A stretch of DNA of 64,000 bases from Intrasporangium flavum (lineage in GTDB: Bacteria; Actinomycetota; Actinomycetes; Actinomycetales; Dermatophilaceae): the NCBI RefSeq assembly GCF_001956915.1, contig NZ_MLJO01000022.1, positions 62,001 to 126,000 on the forward strand, written 5' to 3'. Positions 17,978 to 28,671 of the stretch are shown piece after piece. A program made the translations under genes and the position numbers. The stretch's first letter is position 1, and each line of letters opens with the position of its first letter. The notes beneath the pieces are model-generated. The model was not told the DNA's origin. It saw only the letters and a program-made list of their open reading frames with translations, and did no database searches.

Positions 17978-18847
17978 GTGAGCGCCCGCGCTCGACGGGG
18001 CGGCCCCGACCCCCACGGACCCCCGGCCGGCACGAGAACTGCGAGCCACGTCGCCCTCGAGTGGGACGAACGCGGCGGCGTCACCGTGCACATGGACGGC
18101 TCGCCGCAGTCGCACGTGCAGCCCGACGACCCGACCGTGCTCGTCTTCGAGTACGTCCAGCACCTCGCGCTCGTCCTCGACGCCCTCGCCCCCGCACCGC
18201 CCGCGCCGCTCACCGTGACGCACGTCGGCGGCGCCGGGCTGACGCTGCCCCGCTACGTCGAGGCGACGCGTCCGGGCTCGCCGCAGATCGTCCTCGAGCC
18301 CGACGCCGAGCTGACCGCACTCGTCCGCGAGCAGGTGCCGCTCCCCCGCCGCCACCGCATCCGGGTGCGGCCCGTCGACGGCCGCACCGGCGTCGCCGGC
18401 CTGCGCGACGCGTCGGCCGGGGTCGTCGTCACCGACGCCTACGCCGGCGGCCGGGTACCCGCCGAGCTCGTCGGCACGGCCTACGCGACGCAGCTGGCCC
18501 GGGTGCTCGAGCCCGGTGGCGTCGCGCTGTGGAACCTCGCCGACGAGCCGGGCCTGCGCTGGGTGTCGCGCGTCGTCGCGACCGTCCGCCAGGTGCTGCC
18601 CGAGGTGGCGGTCGTCGCGACCCACGAGGTGCTCAAGCGTCGACGCTTCGGCAACGCCGTGCTCGCCGCCTCGCGCGCGCCGCTCCCCCTCGAGCGGCTG
18701 CGCCGCGACGTCGCCCGGGCGTCGCTGCCCACCGGCCTCCGGGTCGGCGACGAGCTCGAGCGCCTGTGCGCCGGCGCGAAACCGTTCGGGGACGACGGGA
18801 CCCGCAGCCCCGAACCGCCCGACGCGTCCGGCTGGCGGGTCGTGTGA
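17978..18847 (+). CDS. Spermidine-synthase-like methyltransferase-fold protein
   Basis: A 289-aa protein starting with GTG. It has the elements of actinobacterial spermine/spermidine-synthase-like proteins: VFEYVQHLALVLDAL, a glycine loop THVGGAGLTLPRY, IVLEPDAELTALVRE (acidic residue at strand 2) and VVVTDAYAGGRVPAEL. These proteins keep the Rossmann methyltransferase fold but generally lack proof of aminopropyl transfer, so the function is unassigned. It lies 7 bp after the acetyltransferase gene. Confidence 0.8.
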   Translation: MSARARRGGPDPHGPPAGTRTASHVALEWDERGGVTVHMDGSPQSHVQPDDPTVLVFEYVQHLALVLDALAPAPPAPLTVTHVGGAGLTLPRYVEATRPGSPQIVLEPDAELTALVREQVPLPRRHRIRVRPVDGRTGVAGLRDASAGVVVTDAYAGGRVPAELVGTAYATQLARVLEPGGVALWNLADEPGLRWVSRVVATVRQVLPEVAVVATHEVLKRRRFGNAVLAASRAPLPLERLRRDVARASLPTGLRVGDELERLCAGAKPFGDDGTRSPEPPDASGWRVV

Positions 18848-18851
18848 CACG

Positions 18852-18889
18852 CGCGAGGGGCGGCACCCGACCGGGCGCGGCCCCTCGCG
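18852..18889. terminator. Bidirectional stem-loop terminator
   Basis: CGCGAGGGGC and GCCCCTCGCG form a perfect 10-bp stem with an 18-nt loop between the convergent spermidine-synthase-like gene and purL. Confidence 0.65.
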
Positions 18890-18903
18890 GGAGAACGGGT
18901 CGA

Positions 18904-21221
<2,318 letters not shown>

Positions 21222-21225
<4 letters not shown>

Positions 21226-21917
21226 GCGGTGGCTGCGCTCTCGAGGGTGTGCTTGATCAGCGAGGTGAAGAAGGCCCGGCCGTCGAGGCTCGGGCCGTAG
21301 CCCTCCTCGATGCAGTGCTCGGGGTGCGGCATGAGGCCGACGACGTTGCCGCGCTTGTTCGTGATGCCGGCGATGTTGCGGTACGAGCCGTTGGGGTTGC
21401 GGCCCTCGGCGTCGGTGACGTAGCGGAACACGACGCGTCCGTCGCCCTCGAGCCTGTCGAGGGTCTTGTCGTCGGCGACGAAGCCGCCCTCGCCGTTCTT
21501 CAGGACGATGGTGATCTCCTGGCCGGCCTCGAACTCGCGCGTCCACGCCGTGGAGGCGTTCTCGACGACGAGCCGGGTGTCGACGCAGTTGAACTTGCGG
21601 TGGTCGTTGCGGATCAGCGCGCCGGGGAGCAGGTGGCTCTCGGTGAGCACCTGGAAGCCGTTGCAGATGCCGAGGACCGGCAGGCCCCCCTTGGCGGCGG
21701 GGACGAGGGCGTCCATGACCGGCGCGAAGCGGGCGATGGCGCCGCAGCGCAGGTAGTCGCCGTAGGAGAACCCGCCGGGGAGGATGACGGCGTCGACACC
21801 CTTGAGGTCCGCGTCGCCGTGCCAGAGGGAGACCGCCTCGCCGCCGCACTCGCGCACGGCGCGGGCCGCGTCACGGTCGTCGAGCGAGCCGGGGAAGGTG
21901 ATGACGCCGACCTTCAC
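21222..21917 (-). CDS. purQ: FGAM synthase glutaminase subunit
   Basis: Class I amidotransferase of 231 aa that releases ammonia from glutamine for PurL. The nucleophile Cys85 is in [10 protein letters not shown], and the His-Glu pair is in [10 protein letters not shown] near the end. [16 protein letters not shown] is the conserved PurQ segment. The GTG start overlaps the purS TGA (GTGA), and the stop overlaps purL. Confidence 0.95.
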
Positions 21918-22243
21918 TGCGCGTCGTCCTTCGGCTCCGCCTCCGCGTCGCCGGCGGCCTCGTCGGCCTCGTCGGGCTCCTCGGACGGCTGCGGGTCCTC
22001 GAGCTCGCGGACCGAGACGACGTCCTCGATGACGGGGTTCGACAGCAGCTTCTCGGCGGCCTCGCGGGCCGCGGCGAGGTGCTCGTCGGTGACGTCACCG
22101 TCGACCGTGAGGACGAACCGCTTGCCCTGCCGGACGTCGGTGAACCCGTCGAAGCCGAGGCGCGGGAGGGCCCCGCCGACGGCTTGCCCCTGGGGGTCGA
22201 GGATCTCGGGCTTGAGCATGACGTCGACGACGATGCTTCCCAT
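21914..22243 (-). CDS. purS: FGAM synthase subunit PurS with acidic C-terminal tail
   Basis: PurS bridges PurL and PurQ. The 109-aa protein has the family fold in residues 1-82 ([45 protein letters not shown]). Residues 84-109 are a Glu/Asp/Ala-rich extension beyond the usual length of about 80. The ATG at 22243 has AGGGAG upstream at a rather long spacing. First gene of purSQL; its promoter must lie in the 174 bp shared with the divergent GNAT-nucleotidyltransferase gene. Confidence 0.93.
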   Translation of the reverse strand: MGSIVVDVMLKPEILDPQGQAVGGALPRLGFDGFTDVRQGKRFVLTVDGDVTDEHLAAAREAAEKLLSNPVIEDVVSVRELEDPQPSEEPDEADEAAGDAEAEPKDDAQ

Positions 22244-22337
22244 CGCTGGTGGTTCTCCCTGTCTGAGCGGGGTCAGGAGCGTCCGTTCGGACGGCCGAAG
22301 TCTATCGGCCCCCACACGTGCTCCGGACCGCGTCTCA

Positions 22338-22373
22338 GCACGACGGCCGGCACGACGGCCGGCACGACGCCCG
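22338..22373. repeat. 12-bp tandem repeat, three copies
   Basis: GCACGACGGCCG at 22338 and 22350 and a third copy with one mismatch at 22362, in the divergent promoter region between purS and the GNAT-nucleotidyltransferase gene. Confidence 0.75.
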
Positions 22374-22417
22374 TATCGGCGCGGCACGCGCCCGGCGCCG
22401 CGTGGCAGGCTGACGCG

Positions 22418-23701
22418 GTGACGACGCGTGTGCGCCCGGCCCGCTCCGACGACCTGCCCGGCCTGCCGGCCCTGGAGGCCGACGCCGACACGATCTTCGC
22501 GGAGCACGGCATCGGGCCGATCCCGCCCGTCGCCACGACGACGGCCGAGCTCGCGCAGGCGGCTGCGGTCCTCGTGGCCGAGGACGCGCCCGCGCCCGAG
22601 GTCGTCGGTTTCGCCCGCCTGGAGGTGGTCGACGACCAGGCGCACCTCGAGCAGCTGTCGGTGCACCCGCGCGCCCGGCGTCGGGGCGTCGGCGCCGCGC
22701 TGCTCGACGCGTCGGCGACGTGGGCCGCGCACGCCGGCCACGACGCGCTGACGCTGAGCACCTTCGCCGACGTGCCGTGGAACGGCCCGTTCTACGCCCG
22801 GCACGGGTTCGAACCCGTCTCCGACCTCACGCCCGGGCTCGCGGCCCTGCGCGACACCGAGCGGCGCCTCGGCCTCGACGAGGCCGGGCGGCGGGTTGTC
22901 ATGCGACGTGGCGTCGGGGCCTGGGCGGTGCTCGAGGACCTGACGCGGGGGCTGGTGGACGCTCACGGGGACGGGCTCGTCGGGCTCTGGGTGCACGGCT
23001 CGCTCGTGGCCGGAGACTTCACGCCTGCCCGCAGCGACCTCGACGTGCTCGTCGCCCTGCGGGAGGCGCCCGGCGAGCAGGCCCTCGCCGCAGCCGCGCC
23101 CGTCCTCGCGTCCGTCGAGGCCGCCCACCCGGGCTGGCGCGGGCGCGTCGAGGTGGAGACCGTCGGGCTGCCGACCGTCGCCTCGCTCGTGGGCGGCCGC
23201 CACCCCGCGGCCGACGACGTCATCATGCGGGTCAGCCCCGGCGAGACGCTCCACCTGCTGCCGGCGACGCGGCACCGGGTGCTCACGTGGGCCACGGTGC
23301 GCGGCCGGGGGCGGCCGCTGGCCGGCCCTCCCGCGGCCGACGTGCTGCCGGTCGTCCCGGACGAGCAGCTCCGACGGGCGCTCCTGGCCCACGTGCGCGA
23401 CTGGCCCGAGTGGGTCGAGGACATGCGACCCGTGGGCGCCCAGTCCTACGCCGTGCTCTCGGCGTGCCGGGCCTGGTGCGCCGTGGCCGAGGGCGAGCAG
23501 CTGTCCAAGCGGGCGGCCGCGGACCGGCTGGCCGACCGGGTCGAGGCCGACCGCCCGGCCGACGCGGCGCTCGCCCGGTGGGCCCGCGACTGGTGGTACG
23601 CCGCGGGCCGGGACGACGACCCGGGCCGGTTCGAGGAGGTGCGGGACTTCGTCGTGCGCACGTGCCGGGCCCTTCTCGAGGCCGACGCCCCGACGCCCTG
23701 A
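22418..23701 (+). CDS. GNAT acetyltransferase - nucleotidyltransferase fusion protein
   Basis: A 427-aa two-enzyme fusion. Residues 1-150 are GNAT: RPARSDDLPGLPALEAD, then the acetyl-CoA loop LSVHPRARRRGVGAALLDA and FYARHGFEPV. Residues about 160-427 are an AadA-like nucleotidyltransferase: GLWVHGSLVAGDF then SDLDVLVAL (GS and DxD), and the helical C-terminal part with AVLSACRAWCAVAEG. AadA relatives adenylylate aminoglycosides such as streptomycin, but many homologues have unknown substrates. Start GTG has CAGGCT 6 nt upstream. It is divergent from purS. Resistance is possible, not shown. Confidence 0.82.
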   Translation: MTTRVRPARSDDLPGLPALEADADTIFAEHGIGPIPPVATTTAELAQAAAVLVAEDAPAPEVVGFARLEVVDDQAHLEQLSVHPRARRRGVGAALLDASATWAAHAGHDALTLSTFADVPWNGPFYARHGFEPVSDLTPGLAALRDTERRLGLDEAGRRVVMRRGVGAWAVLEDLTRGLVDAHGDGLVGLWVHGSLVAGDFTPARSDLDVLVALREAPGEQALAAAAPVLASVEAAHPGWRGRVEVETVGLPTVASLVGGRHPAADDVIMRVSPGETLHLLPATRHRVLTWATVRGRGRPLAGPPAADVLPVVPDEQLRRALLAHVRDWPEWVEDMRPVGAQSYAVLSACRAWCAVAEGEQLSKRAAADRLADRVEADRPADAALARWARDWWYAAGRDDDPGRFEEVRDFVVRTCRALLEADAPTP

Positions 23702-23712
23702 CGCTCTTGCGG

Positions 23713-24284
23713 TCAGGCCGGGGCGAGGCGGGCGTGCAGGTGCATGTCGTGCCAGCCGTCCGGGTGCAGCAGGGCCGACCGACGCACGCCCTCGAGCTCG
23801 AACCCGTTCTTGGCGGCGACGCGGCACGACGGCTCGTTGCGGACCGAGTGCATCAGCTCGACGCGGTGCAGCCCGAGGGCGAACAGCCAGTCCGTCATCG
23901 CGGTCAGGGCACGACCGGCGACGCCCCTACCACGGCCTTCTGGCAGCACCCAGTAGCCGACCTCGGCGAGGCCCTCGTCGAGGTGGAGGACCGGAAGGCC
24001 GACGCGTCCGACGAGGTCTCCCGCCGAGTCGACGACGCCCATTCGGCACCCGTCTCGCGCTGCCACCGTGCGTGGGCCCGGCCCCGGACCCACTCGAGAG
24101 CCTCGTGGTGGGTCAGGGACCGGCGGTGCCAGCGCTGGATGGCCGGGTCGGCGTACGCGCGGACGAGCGCCGCGGCGTCGGCGTCGACGAACGGACGCAG
24201 CGTGAGCCCGGCACCGGCGTCGAGGCTGGGCTGTGGACCCGAGCTGATCGTTCCGGCGGCGACGGCCACGGGGAGGGCGGACAT
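23713..24284 (-). pseudogene. Frameshifted RimJ/RimL-type GNAT acetyltransferase
   Basis: A GNAT protein is split over two frames. From the ATG at 24284 (GGAGGG upstream) one frame gives LTLRPFVDADAAALVRAYAD to about residue 83, ending near RETGAEWA. The rest, VVDSAGDLVGRVGLPVLHL through LPEGRGRGVAGRALTAM and EPSCRVAAKNGFELEGV, lies in the frame one base off. The switch is at about 24036-24042 and adding a single base restores a full 190-aa protein. Both halves match their expected positions in one domain, so this is a 1-nt deletion or a sequence error, not two genes. Confidence 0.85.
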
Positions 24285-24339
24285 GACGCCACCCTCCCAC
24301 CTGCCGCCGACCTCGCTCACCGCACCGAGGGCGCCCGTG

Positions 24340-25245
24340 TCAGAAGGTCTCGCCGGTGAGCCGCTCGTAGGCCTCGACGTACTTGGCGCGGGTCTGCTCC
24401 ACGATGCGGGCGGGCAGCTCGGGGGGCGGGCCGCCGGCCTTGCGGTCCCAGCCCGACTCGGACGACGTGAGCCAGTCGCGGACGAACTGCTTGTCGTAGG
24501 AGGGCTGCGGGTGACCGGGTTCCCACAGCTCGGCCGGCCAGAACCGCGACGAGTCGGGGGTCAGCACCTCGTCGGCGAGCACGAGCCCGCCGGAGCCGTC
24601 GGGAGCGACCCCGAACTCGACCTTGGTGTCGGCGATGAGGATGCCCCGCTCGGCCGCGATCTCGTTCCCCCGGGCCAGGATCGCGCGGGTCAGGCGCGAC
24701 ACCTCGGCGGCGACGTCGGCACCGAGCTCGGCCTCGACCTCGACCGGCGTCATCGGGAGGTCGTGCTCGCCGACCGGCGCCTTGGTCGTCGGCGTGAAGA
24801 CGGGCTCGGGCAGCTTCGAGCCGTCGACGAGCCCCTCGGGCAGCGCGACGCCTGAGACCGACCCCTTCTCCCGGTACTCCTCCAGGCCGCCACCGGTGAG
24901 GTAGGCGCGGGCGATGGCCTCGACCTTGAGCATGTCGAGCCTGCGGACGAGCACGCCGCGCCCGGCCACGGCGTCGGGCACGTCGGTGGACACGACGTGG
25001 TTGGGCACGAGGTCGGCCAGCTGGTCGAACCACCACAGCGACAGACGCGTCAGCACCGCACCCTTGTCGGGGATCTCGGGCGACATCATCCAGTCGTAGG
25101 CCGAGAGACGGTTCGAGGCGACGAGCAGCAACTGGTCGGGCACGACCTCGCCGGACGCGTCGAGCGGCGCGTAGAGGTCGCGCACCTTGCCGGAGTAGAC
25201 GTGCTCGTAGCCGGGGAGGTCCAGGGGTAGGTCGGTCACGCGCAC
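24340..25245 (-). CDS. purC: SAICAR synthase (phosphoribosylaminoimidazole-succinocarboxamide synthase)
   Basis: Joins aspartate to CAIR. The protein of about 301 aa has YEHVYSGKVRDLYAP, DQLLLVASNRLSAYDW, PNHVVSTDV, EAIARAYLTGG, LIADTKVEFG and DSSRFWPAE, all PurC signatures. The start is ambiguous: GTG at 25245 has AGGTGG 6 nt upstream; GTG at 25239 is two codons later; a GTG at 25305 is in frame and overlaps the sigma-factor stop. I take 25245 because it gives the usual length. The bases 25246-25305 are open in frame and may be the remnant of a gene once paired with the sigma factor. Confidence 0.92.
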   Translation of the reverse strand: MRVTDLPLDLPGYEHVYSGKVRDLYAPLDASGEVVPDQLLLVASNRLSAYDWMMSPEIPDKGAVLTRLSLWWFDQLADLVPNHVVSTDVPDAVAGRGVLVRRLDMLKVEAIARAYLTGGGLEEYREKGSVSGVALPEGLVDGSKLPEPVFTPTTKAPVGEHDLPMTPVEVEAELGADVAAEVSRLTRAILARGNEIAAERGILIADTKVEFGVAPDGSGGLVLADEVLTPDSSRFWPAELWEPGHPQPSYDKQFVRDWLTSSESGWDRKAGGPPPELPARIVEQTRAKYVEAYERLTGETF

Positions 25246-25301
25246 AGCCTGCCACCTGCTGAGGCGGTCGGGCACGGCGCGTTCGGGAGGAAGGGGCAGG
25301 T

Positions 25302-25937
25302 TCACGACAGGGCCTCCTTGAGGGCGTCGACGTCGAGGACGGTGGACAGGCTGCGGCGCGCACGGTGCAGGCGGGACTTCACGGTGCCCTCGGGCACACC
25401 GAGGGCAGCGGCGGCCTCGGCGACGGAGCAGTGCGACCAGACGACGAGCTCGACCACCTCTCGCTGGGCGGTCGGGATGCGCGCCACGGCCCGACGCACC
25501 TCGCTCATCCGCTGCTCGTCGTCGACGCGAGCCGCGGTGGCCGGCGCGTGGTCGGCCGCGACCACGCCGCCGGCGTCGGCCTCGATGCGCCCGTGCAGGA
25601 GGCGCTGCCGCCTGGCCGAACGCACGACGTTGGCGCACTCCTGGCCGGCCATGACGAGCAGCACGGCCCGGGCCGTCGGCGCCCGCAGCGGGTCCACGGC
25701 ACCCTCGAGGGCCCGGCGCCACGCGGCGGTGAAGGTCGCCTGCACCACGTCCTCCGCGGCGGCCCAGGACGCCGTCCGTCGGAAGGCGAAGTTGTACACC
25801 GCGTCGCAGTGCCGTCGGTACAGCTCGGTCAGGGCGCTGCCGTCGGCGTCGGCCAGGCGGCCCCACAGCGCACGGTCCTCGGGCGGTGCGACGACCCCGG
25901 GCGACGGCCCGCCCCGGGTCGAGGTGAAGACGCTCAT
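25302..25937 (-). CDS. RNA polymerase sigma factor, ECF (SigE-like) family
   Basis: A 211-aa sigma-70 family protein with regions 2 and 4 only. Region 2 is ALTELYRRHCDAVYNFAFRR to ATFTAAWRRAL (about 35-75). Region 4 is RMSEVRRAVARIPTAQREVV to SVAEAAAALGVPEGTVKSRL, then HRARRSL (about 142-200), with a clear helix-turn-helix. No anti-sigma factor gene follows; purC does. Its stop overlaps an in-frame GTG of the purC reading frame. No target promoter can be named. Confidence 0.87.
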   Translation of the reverse strand: MSVFTSTRGGPSPGVVAPPEDRALWGRLADADGSALTELYRRHCDAVYNFAFRRTASWAAAEDVVQATFTAAWRRALEGAVDPLRAPTARAVLLVMAGQECANVVRSARRQRLLHGRIEADAGGVVAADHAPATAARVDDEQRMSEVRRAVARIPTAQREVVELVVWSHCSVAEAAAALGVPEGTVKSRLHRARRSLSTVLDVDALKEALS

Positions 25938-25973
25938 GTCGGGAAGAGTCCGGCTCGAGCCGTCAGGTTCGCC

Positions 25974-27251
25974 TCAGCCGACGGTGATCTCGCTGCGTTC
26001 GGCCCGCAGGGCGATGTCGGTGCGGTGGTGCGAGCCGGGCAGCTCGATGACGGCGACGGCGTCGTAGGCGGCCTGGCGCGCCTTGGCCAGCGTCGGCCCC
26101 ACGGCGACGACGTCGAGGACGCGCCCGCCCGCCGACACCAGCTGGCCGGACTCGTCGAGCGCGGTGCCGGCGTGGAGCACGACGACGCCCGGCACCTCGG
26201 CCGCGGCGTCGAGGCCGGTGATCGGGTCGCCGGTGCGCGGCGAGGCCGGGTAGCCCTCGGAGGCGATGACGACGACGACCGCGCGGTCGTCGGACCAGCG
26301 CAGCCGGCCGAAGTCGCCGAGCGTGCCGGTGGCCGCGGCGAAGAGCAGCTGGGCGAAGGGCGTCTCGAGGCGTGCGAGCGAGGCCTGTCCGTCGGGGTCG
26401 CCGAGGCGGGCGTTGAACTCGACGACCTTCGGGCCGCGCGACGTGAGCGCGAGGCCGACGTAGAGAACGCCGACGAAAGGCGTTCCGCGGCGGCGCATCT
26501 CGTCGATCGTCGGCTGCGCGACCCGCGCGACGACGTCGTCGGCGAGGCCCTCGGGGGCCCACTCGAGCGGCGAGTACGCCCCCATGCCACCGGTGTTCGG
26601 GCCGGCGTCGTCGTCGGCGACGCGCTTGAAGTCCTGGGCCGGCGAGAGCGAGACGACGCTCGTGCCGTCGCTGATGCAGAACACCGACACCTCGGGGCCG
26701 TCGAGGAACTCCTCGACGACGACCCGTCCACCGGTCTTGGCCAGGCACGCGCGCCCGTGCTCGACGGCGTCGGCGCGCGACTCGGTGACGACGACGCCCT
26801 TGCCCGCGGCGAGCCCGTCGTCCTTGACGACATACGGCGCACCGAGGGCGTCGAGGGCCGCCTCGACCTCCTCGACGGTCTCGCACACGTGGGCCAGGGC
26901 GGTCGGCACGTCGGCGGCGGCCATGACCTCCTTGGCGAAGGACTTGCTGCCCTCGAGCCGCGCGGCCTCGGCAGACGGTCCGAACACCGCCACGCCGACC
27001 TCACGGCACGCGTCGGCCACCCCGGCGACGAGCGGCGCCTCGGGCCCGACGACGACGAGGTCGACCTCGTGCTCGCGCGCCAGGGCGGCGACGGCCGCAC
27101 CGTCGATCACGTCGACCGGGACGCAGAGTGCCGTGGCGTCGATGCCCGGGTTGCCGGGGGCCGCGATGACGGCCTCGACCTCCGGGTCGGCGGCGACGGC
27201 CTTGACGAGGGCGTGCTCGCGGGCACCGGAACCGAGGACGAGGACCTTCAC
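25974..27251 (-). CDS. purD: Phosphoribosylamine-glycine ligase (GAR synthetase)
   Basis: ATP-grasp enzyme of 425 aa joining glycine to phosphoribosylamine, the second purine step. It has VLVLGSGAREHALVKAV at the N-terminus, VVGPEAPLVAGVAD, KDDGLAAGKGVVV (ATP loop), GPNTGGMGAYSP and VVEFNARLGDPD (metal-binding). The GTG at 27251 is chosen because TAGGCT lies 7 nt upstream. It is followed at 36 bp by the sigma factor gene on the same strand. Confidence 0.95.
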   Translation of the reverse strand: MKVLVLGSGAREHALVKAVAADPEVEAVIAAPGNPGIDATALCVPVDVIDGAAVAALAREHEVDLVVVGPEAPLVAGVADACREVGVAVFGPSAEAARLEGSKSFAKEVMAAADVPTALAHVCETVEEVEAALDALGAPYVVKDDGLAAGKGVVVTESRADAVEHGRACLAKTGGRVVVEEFLDGPEVSVFCISDGTSVVSLSPAQDFKRVADDDAGPNTGGMGAYSPLEWAPEGLADDVVARVAQPTIDEMRRRGTPFVGVLYVGLALTSRGPKVVEFNARLGDPDGQASLARLETPFAQLLFAAATGTLGDFGRLRWSDDRAVVVVIASEGYPASPRTGDPITGLDAAAEVPGVVVLHAGTALDESGQLVSAGGRVLDVVAVGPTLAKARQAAYDAVAVIELPGSHHRTDIALRAERSEITVG

Positions 27252-27258
27252 GGCGTCC

Positions 27259-27264
27259 AGCCTA
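27259..27264 (-). promoter_or_regulatory. Leaderless -10 box of purD
   Basis: TAGGCT on the minus strand, 7 nt before the purD GTG. A partner box (GAGGCT, 6-nt spacer) precedes the divergent DinB gene at 27300, so two leaderless promoters share a 48-bp gap. Confidence 0.55.
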
Positions 27265-27299
27265 TTGGCTCGCCCCGCACCGGCTGCGAGGCTGTCCCG

Positions 27300-27899
27300 A
27301 TGCCGAACACCGAGGTCTCCGAGGCTCCCGACCACCTCGCGTGGCTCGTCTCGACGCTCCAGTCGCACCGCGACGCCATGCTGTGGAAGCTCGAGGGCGT
27401 GCCCGAGCACGACGCGCGGCGCCCGCTCACCCCGACGGGCACCAACCTGCTCGGCCTCGTCAAGCACCTCGCCTACGTCGAGTTCGGCTACTGGGGGCCC
27501 ACCTTCGGCCGCGAGGTGACGGCGTCGCTGCCCGCCTGGGACGACGACGCGCTGCCCAACGACGACATGTACGCCTTCGCCGAGGAGTCCCGCGAGGACG
27601 TCGTCTCGCTCTACCGCGACGCGTGGGCCTTCGGGGCCGACACCGTCGCGCTCGGCCTCGACCACCGGGGCCGGGTGCCGTGGTGGCCGGACGAGCGGGC
27701 GGTCGTCGACGTCCGGCTCGTCCTCGGCCACCTCGTCGCCGAGACGGCCCGGCACGCGGGGCACGCCGACATCATGCGCGAGCAGCTCGACGGCAGCGTC
27801 GGACGCTTCCTCGGCCGCGAGAACCTGCCCCAGGAGGACGCGTCGTGGTGGACCGACTACCTCGGACGCGTCGAGGCCGCGGCCGACGCGCACCGCTGA
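27300..27899 (+). CDS. DinB/DUF664-family protein (putative thiol-dependent transferase)
   Basis: A 199-aa four-helix-bundle protein of the DUF664 branch of the DinB superfamily. HLAWLVSTLQSHRDAMLWKL, NLLGLVKHLAYVEFGYWG and LVAETARHAGHADIMREQLD carry the three conserved His that bind a metal in this fold. Members include mycothiol- and bacillithiol-dependent transferases, so a mycothiol S-transferase role is plausible in this host. The start ATG follows GAGGCT at 6 nt. Confidence 0.82.
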   Translation: MPNTEVSEAPDHLAWLVSTLQSHRDAMLWKLEGVPEHDARRPLTPTGTNLLGLVKHLAYVEFGYWGPTFGREVTASLPAWDDDALPNDDMYAFAEESREDVVSLYRDAWAFGADTVALGLDHRGRVPWWPDERAVVDVRLVLGHLVAETARHAGHADIMREQLDGSVGRFLGRENLPQEDASWWTDYLGRVEAAADAHR

Positions 27900-27980
27900 G
27901 CGGACGCAGCTGCGACGCGTGGGACGACGTGCTCACTCGATGAGAAGGGGAGCCGGACGCCCGGACGGGTCACGTGCGCC

Positions 27981-28613
27981 TCAGGAGATGACGGCCAGGC
28001 GCTCGCGGAGGCGGTGGCGGACGTCGGGCCACTCCTCGACGAGGATCGAGTGCACCGCGGTGTCGCGCCACGAGCCGTCGGCACGGCGCACGTCACGACG
28101 CGTCACGCCCTCGAAGACCGCGCCGAGCTTGAGGATCGCGGCGCGCGAGCGGTTGTTGAGCACGTCGGTCTGGAAGCGGACCCGGCCGAAACCGCACGTC
28201 TCGAAGGCGTGCGCGAGCAGGAGGAACTTGCACTCCGGGTTGACGGCCGTGCCCCACCACGGCGAGCCGTACATCGTCCAGCCGAGGTGGACGTGCTGGC
28301 GGGTGAGGTCGACGTCGCCGAGCGAGCTCGACCCGACGACCGTGCCGGCCGCGCCGAGCGGCGAGTCCTCGACGAGACGCACCGTGTAGGCGGTGCGGCC
28401 GGTCTCGCGGGCCGCGACCGACGCCGCGACGAGGGCCTCGGTGTCGGCCAGGGTCTCGTGCGGCCGCGACATGAGGAAGCCCTGCTCGTAGCAGCGCGGG
28501 TCGGAGTACACGGCGAACAGGCCCTCGGCGTCCTCGGGGCGGGTGACGTCGAGCCGGACGACGCGCCCGACGAGCGGCACGCCGGTGGGTGGGATGCAGT
28601 CCGATTCGTGCAT
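27981..28613 (-). CDS. GNAT-family N-acetyltransferase (RimJ/RimL type)
   Basis: A 210-aa protein with LVGRVVRLDVTRPEDAEGLF at the start, HLGWTMYGSPWWGTAVNPEC in the acetyl-CoA region and FGRVRFQTDVLNNRSRAAIL plus GAVFEGVTRRDVRR at the end, as in ribosomal-protein-serine-type acetyltransferases. Substrate unknown. The ATG has TACTGT 6 nt upstream and no Shine-Dalgarno sequence. It is divergent from helR, 58 bp apart. Confidence 0.85.
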   Translation of the reverse strand: MHESDCIPPTGVPLVGRVVRLDVTRPEDAEGLFAVYSDPRCYEQGFLMSRPHETLADTEALVAASVAARETGRTAYTVRLVEDSPLGAAGTVVGSSSLGDVDLTRQHVHLGWTMYGSPWWGTAVNPECKFLLLAHAFETCGFGRVRFQTDVLNNRSRAAILKLGAVFEGVTRRDVRRADGSWRDTAVHSILVEEWPDVRHRLRERLAVIS

Positions 28614-28619
28614 GCCCTG

Positions 28620-28625
28620 ACAGTA
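28620..28625 (-). promoter_or_regulatory. Leaderless -10 box of the acetyltransferase gene at 28613
   Basis: TACTGT on the minus strand, 6-nt spacer (CAGGGC) to the ATG. On the other strand TAGACT at 28624-28629 could serve helR, so the divergent promoters overlap. Confidence 0.5.
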
Positions 28626-28671
28626 GACTTGATGGTTCCCGCGCCGCCCAGGGCGCCCCTTACGTCCATGG

